Shown here one piece after another: positions 60,766-64,000 of a stretch of DNA of 64,000 nucleotides. The DNA is taken from positions 62,001-126,000 of the forward strand of contig JBCDFV010000006.1 of NCBI GenBank assembly GCA_039177555.1, written 5' to 3'. The notes beneath the pieces were generated by a model that made no database searches, was not told the origin of the DNA, and was given only the letters and a program-made list of their open reading frames with translations. Source of the stretch: JANQGH01 sp039177555 (GTDB taxonomy: Bacteria > Pseudomonadota > Alphaproteobacteria > DSM-16000 > Inquilinaceae). The translations under genes were made by a program, and so were the position numbers. Position 1 is the stretch's first letter, and every line of letters begins with the position of its first letter.

Positions 60766-63128
60766 ACCGCCGCGCTTTCCCGCGACAGGCTTTCCAGCGC
60801 CAGGATCGACGCCTCGCGCGCCTCGTGGTCGATCGGGCAGACGGCTCCCGCAAGCTGGGCGTCGACCGAGGCGATGGCGGTGACGTTGACGATGCCGCGC
60901 ACCGTCACCGACGGCGTCAACACATGGGCCGGGCGGGCGGCGCCCAGGACCAGCGGTCCGATCGAAATCGCCTCGTTGATCGCCTTGATCATGTTGAAGG
61001 CGATGTTGGCGGCGTCCAAGGTCGGCATAACCAGCAGGTTGGCCTCGCCCTGCAAGGTCGAGTTCGGGAAGATCCGGTTGCGGATGCTCTCGTTCAGCGC
61101 TGCGTCGGCATGCATCTCGCCATCGACGTCCAAGTCGGGCTGCCGGCGGCGGATCAGGCTGAGCGCCCGGCGCATCTTGATGGCCGAGCCGGTGTCCAGC
61201 GTGCCGAAGTTCGAATGCGAGACCAGCGCGACCTTTGGCGTTACGCCGAAACGCCGCATCTCTTCCGTTGCCAGCTCGACCGAGCCCGCGATCTGTTCCG
61301 GCGTCGGGTCCGGGTTGATGTAAGTGTCGGTCATGAAGATCGTGCCGCGCGGCACGATCAGCGCGCTCAAGGCCGCCGGCATGGCAACGCCCGTGCGCAG
61401 GCCGATGATGCTCAACATATGGCGCAGATGCTGGCGATAGGGGCCGTAGGTACCGCAGATCAGCGCGTCGGCCTCCTGCTTTTGCACCATCAGGGAACCA
61501 ATGACCGTGGTGTTGGTGCGCACGACCTCGCGGGCGCGGGGCGGCGAGACACCACGCCTTGCCATAAGCTGGTGATAGAGGTGCCAGTACTCGTTGTAGC
61601 GGGGGTCGTCCTGTGGATCGACCAGCTCGTAGTCCTTGCCTTCGCGCAAGCGCAGGCCCAGCTTTCGGCACCGGCTCTCGACCACCTGGCGCCTTCCGAC
61701 CAGCACGGGAAAGGCAAGCCGGTCGTCGACGACGACCTGGGCGGCGCGCAGCACCCGCTCCTCCTCCCCTTCCGCGTAGACCACGCGCTTGGGCTCCTCG
61801 CGGGCGCGGCTGAACACCGGCTTCATGATCAGGCCGGAGCGATAGACGAACTGTTCCAGGCGGTGCCGGTAGGCCTCGAAATCGGCGATCGGCCGGGTGG
61901 CCACGCCGCTGTCCATGGCCGCCTTGGCGACCGCGGGCGCCAGTTCGGTGATCAGGCGCGGGTCGAAGGGCCGTGGGATCAGGTAGTCGGGGCCGAAAGA
62001 GGATTCCGCATCGCCATAGGCGTTGGCGACGATGTCCGTGCCTTCCTGCATCGCCAGGTCGGCAAGCGCGTAGACGCAGGCGATCTTCATCTCATGATTG
62101 ATCGCCGTGGCGCCGACATCGAGCGCGCCCCGGAAGATGAACGGAAAACACAGGACGTTGTTGACCTGGTTGGGAAAGTCGGAACGGCCGGTGGCGATTA
62201 CAGCGTCGGGGCGCACCGCCTTGACTTCTTCCGGCATGATCTCGGGTACGGGGTTGGCCAGGGCCATGACGACCGGCCGGTCGGCCATGCGCGCGACCAT
62301 GTCCGGCTTCAAGACGCCCGGCGCGGACAGGCCGAGGAAGATATCGGCCCCGTCGATCACGTCGGCCAAGGTGCGCGCGTCGGTCGCCTTGGCGTAGCGT
62401 GATTTGCGCTCGTCCATCAGTTCGGTGCGGCCCTCATAGACCACGCCCTCGATATCCGTGACGATGATGTTCTCGATCGGCAGCCCCAGATGCACCAGCA
62501 GATCGAGGCAGGCGAGCGCCGCGGCCCCCGCCCCGGACGTCACCAGCTTCACCTTGTCGATCGGCTTGTCGACGACCCGCAAGGCGTTGACGACCGCGGC
62601 ACTGACGATGATCGCCGTGCCGTGCTGGTCGTCATGGAAGACCGGAATGTTCATACGCTCGCGCAGGCGCGCCTCGACCTCGAAGCATTCCGGCGCCTTG
62701 ATGTCTTCAAGATTGATGGCGCCAAAGGTCGGTTCCAGCGCCGCGACGACCTCGACCAGCTTATCCGGGTCGCACTCGTCTACCTCGATATCGAACACGT
62801 CGATGCCGGCGAATTTCTTGAACAGGACGCCCTTGCCCTCCATGACGGGCTTTGACGCCAACGGGCCGATCGCGCCGAGGCCGAGCACGGCGGTGCCGTT
62901 GCTGATCACCGCCACCAGATTGCCACGTGACGTGACCTCGCTGGCGGCCGCTGGATCGTCGACAATGGCCTGGCACGCCGCCGCGACGCCTGGCGAGTAG
63001 GCCAGCGCCAAGTCTCGCTGGGTGGTCAGAGGCTTGGTCGCCTCCACCGAGACCTTGCCGGGGCGCGGCAGGCGATGATACTGCAGCGCGGCCTCTTGCA
63101 GGCTGTTCTTGGTCTTCTCGTCGGACAT
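60762..63128 (-). CDS. maeB: NADP-dependent malic enzyme with phosphotransacetylase-like domain
   Basis: A 788-residue two-domain protein. The N-terminal malic enzyme (AYSPGVAAACQ, FHDDQHGTAIIVSAA, VTSGAGAAALACLDLL) is joined to a phosphotransacetylase-like domain (VLVGRRQVVES to about the C-terminus, with LGAARPAHVLTPSVTV). It decarboxylates malate to pyruvate with NADP; the second domain is regulatory. The start ATG 63128 gives MSDEKTKNSLQE. It is the first gene of the series maeB-mgtE-paaI-DUF3253-ivd. Confidence 0.93.
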   Translation of the reverse strand: MSDEKTKNSLQEAALQYHRLPRPGKVSVEATKPLTTQRDLALAYSPGVAAACQAIVDDPAAASEVTSRGNLVAVISNGTAVLGLGAIGPLASKPVMEGKGVLFKKFAGIDVFDIEVDECDPDKLVEVVAALEPTFGAINLEDIKAPECFEVEARLRERMNIPVFHDDQHGTAIIVSAAVVNALRVVDKPIDKVKLVTSGAGAAALACLDLLVHLGLPIENIIVTDIEGVVYEGRTELMDERKSRYAKATDARTLADVIDGADIFLGLSAPGVLKPDMVARMADRPVVMALANPVPEIMPEEVKAVRPDAVIATGRSDFPNQVNNVLCFPFIFRGALDVGATAINHEMKIACVYALADLAMQEGTDIVANAYGDAESSFGPDYLIPRPFDPRLITELAPAVAKAAMDSGVATRPIADFEAYRHRLEQFVYRSGLIMKPVFSRAREEPKRVVYAEGEEERVLRAAQVVVDDRLAFPVLVGRRQVVESRCRKLGLRLREGKDYELVDPQDDPRYNEYWHLYHQLMARRGVSPPRAREVVRTNTTVIGSLMVQKQEADALICGTYGPYRQHLRHMLSIIGLRTGVAMPAALSALIVPRGTIFMTDTYINPDPTPEQIAGSVELATEEMRRFGVTPKVALVSHSNFGTLDTGSAIKMRRALSLIRRRQPDLDVDGEMHADAALNESIRNRIFPNSTLQGEANLLVMPTLDAANIAFNMIKAINEAISIGPLVLGAARPAHVLTPSVTVRGIVNVTAIASVDAQLAGAVCPIDHEAREASILALESLSRESAAV

Positions 63129-63405
63129 CCGCCTCTCCCTGTCGCTGCCCCCTTATAGGCAGGGCACAGCGCGAAAGGCAAAGCCGGATGCACAGCCCAG
63201 GGCTGCACCGGCCGGGTGATCAGAGTTCCGGGATCGCATGTATCGTGCGGTCGTGACGTTGCGCCTGCTCTTGGGATCACAGCCAGCACTTTCGAAGGGA
63301 CAAAGATCGCGCTGCCAATCGATGATCTTGCGGTCGCGCCCCTTCTCCGGCAACCGCATCCGCCCTACCTCTCTTTATCTCCCGAACATCGTCGGAGGTC
63401 GCGAA

Positions 63406-64000
63406 ATGCCAGGCAATGATGCGCTTCTTCGCTTGTACCAAAAGGCTGTTCCAAGTTGGTTTCGGTCGGTTTCGCTGGTGCATCGGATGCCCTACGACAA
63501 TCCGTACTTTCAAAGTGCCGGGATCGACAATCGAACGCCGATCACCATCGATGTCGTGCAGAAGGTAGAGGACCTGCGCTGGCTGCACGTCGGCGACCTG
63601 ACGTCGCTGATGACCGACCGCGATGCAAAGCGCCAACAGGTTCGGAGGTTTCTTCAGAAGGTGCGAGAAAGCGGCGAGCGCTATGTTCTCGTCCTGTATA
63701 ACTTCGCGGAAACGGGAGAAAGCAGCGACCTTGCGTTCATCCCTGGCTGGTCTGGTTCGACCCAACAGGTCGCGGGTCAGAAAGGCCTTAGCAGGGCGCT
63801 TGAGGAAGCCTTCCCCGACCACTGGCACCTGCGCTTTCAAAACCTGAGAGAAGGGTATGGTGCGGACGACGACGCGCCGGCCGACGACGTCGAGGCGGAC
63901 AGATCGGTTCTTTTCGTCGGCGGGCCAAACTGGCGAGACCAGATCGAGGCCTTCATCCGCCACGCCGACGTCATCCTGCTCATTGCGCGGAGCACGACCG
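63406..64000 (+). CDS. hypothetical protein with possible TIR-like C-terminal part, cut by window end
   Basis: A frame open from ATG 63406 to the end of the window (198 residues visible). TCGGAGG lies eight bases upstream of the ATG. It starts MPGNDALLRLYQKAVPSWF. The C-terminal visible part, ADRSVLFVGGPNWRDQIEAF followed by IRHADVILLIARSTT, resembles a segment of TIR or other conflict-system domains where a Trp and a buried strand follow one another, but this is a weak similarity. The rest is not recognised. The 277 bases upstream hold no gene. A long frame on the opposite strand is a shadow. Confidence 0.65.
   Translation, partial: MPGNDALLRLYQKAVPSWFRSVSLVHRMPYDNPYFQSAGIDNRTPITIDVVQKVEDLRWLHVGDLTSLMTDRDAKRQQVRRFLQKVRESGERYVLVLYNFAETGESSDLAFIPGWSGSTQQVAGQKGLSRALEEAFPDHWHLRFQNLREGYGADDDAPADDVEADRSVLFVGGPNWRDQIEAFIRHADVILLIARSTT

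Noticed and set aside
63277..63963. 228-residue minus-strand frame opposite the last gene
   Set aside because: The plus-strand frame has a strong ribosome site and protein-like composition; the opposite frame has neither.

Overview
The window is GC-rich bacterial DNA, densely coding on both strands, with no rRNA, tRNA, CRISPR array or recognisable insertion sequence. The gene set points to an aerobic to microaerobic heterotrophic alphaproteobacterium. Evidence is a complete ccoNOQP-ccoGHIS cbb3 oxidase locus behind an FNR/FixK box, a 2-oxoacid:acceptor oxidoreductase with a GltD-like flavoprotein subunit, a MaeB-type malic enzyme and an isovaleryl-CoA dehydrogenase. A Rhodospirillales-like lineage is my inference; no marker gene here settles it.

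Layout. 1-10.5 kb is a mosaic of small genes: two SnoaL-like paralogues, a KDPG aldolase, an MFS transporter, a broken VOC gene start, a secreted cupin, a TPR protein, an A/T-richer stretch (about 6.4-8.9 kb) with a lipoprotein and a LuxR-type regulator, and an SGNH hydrolase. 10.7-15.3 kb is a four-gene 2-oxoacid oxidoreductase operon. 15.4-18.6 kb pairs a beta-phosphoglucomutase-like hydrolase with a GH65 disaccharide phosphorylase. 18.7-22.2 kb holds a serine hydrolase, an M42 peptidase, a methyltransferase and a GFA-family protein. 22.4-24.2 kb is a HupE/UreJ-like membrane locus with a His-containing secreted protein. 24.4-33.0 kb is a phosphoribosyltransferase followed by the cbb3 oxidase and maturation locus, all on the minus strand. 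33.3-36.0 kb has small membrane or exported proteins and a phytanoyl-CoA dioxygenase-like enzyme. 36.3-45.0 kb is a carbohydrate ABC importer with a 2-hydroxyacid dehydrogenase, converging on three consecutive Gfo/Idh/MocA oxidoreductases.

The most notable locus is 45.08-49.6 kb on the minus strand. A guanidine-I (ykkC) riboswitch precedes an NMT1/SsuA-type binding protein, permease and ATPase, then a ureohydrolase and a His-rich protein. This reads as a guanidine import and hydrolysis operon, probably with a Ni-dependent guanidine hydrolase (GdmH-like). No HypA/HypB-type maturation gene is present; a 143-residue protein with ten His in its first 25 residues sits in that place and is a candidate new metallochaperone.

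50.4-55.5 kb is a minus-strand run of acyl-CoA and aromatic-type catabolic genes (thiolase, MaoC, RidA, SDR, HCCA isomerase). The isomerase has no standard start codon and apparently begins with ATC. 55.5-63.1 kb has a ribosomal oxygenase (RoxA/YcfD type), then the minus-strand series malic enzyme, MgtE, thioesterase, DUF3253 and isovaleryl-CoA dehydrogenase. The window ends inside an unfinished plus-strand gene starting at 63406.
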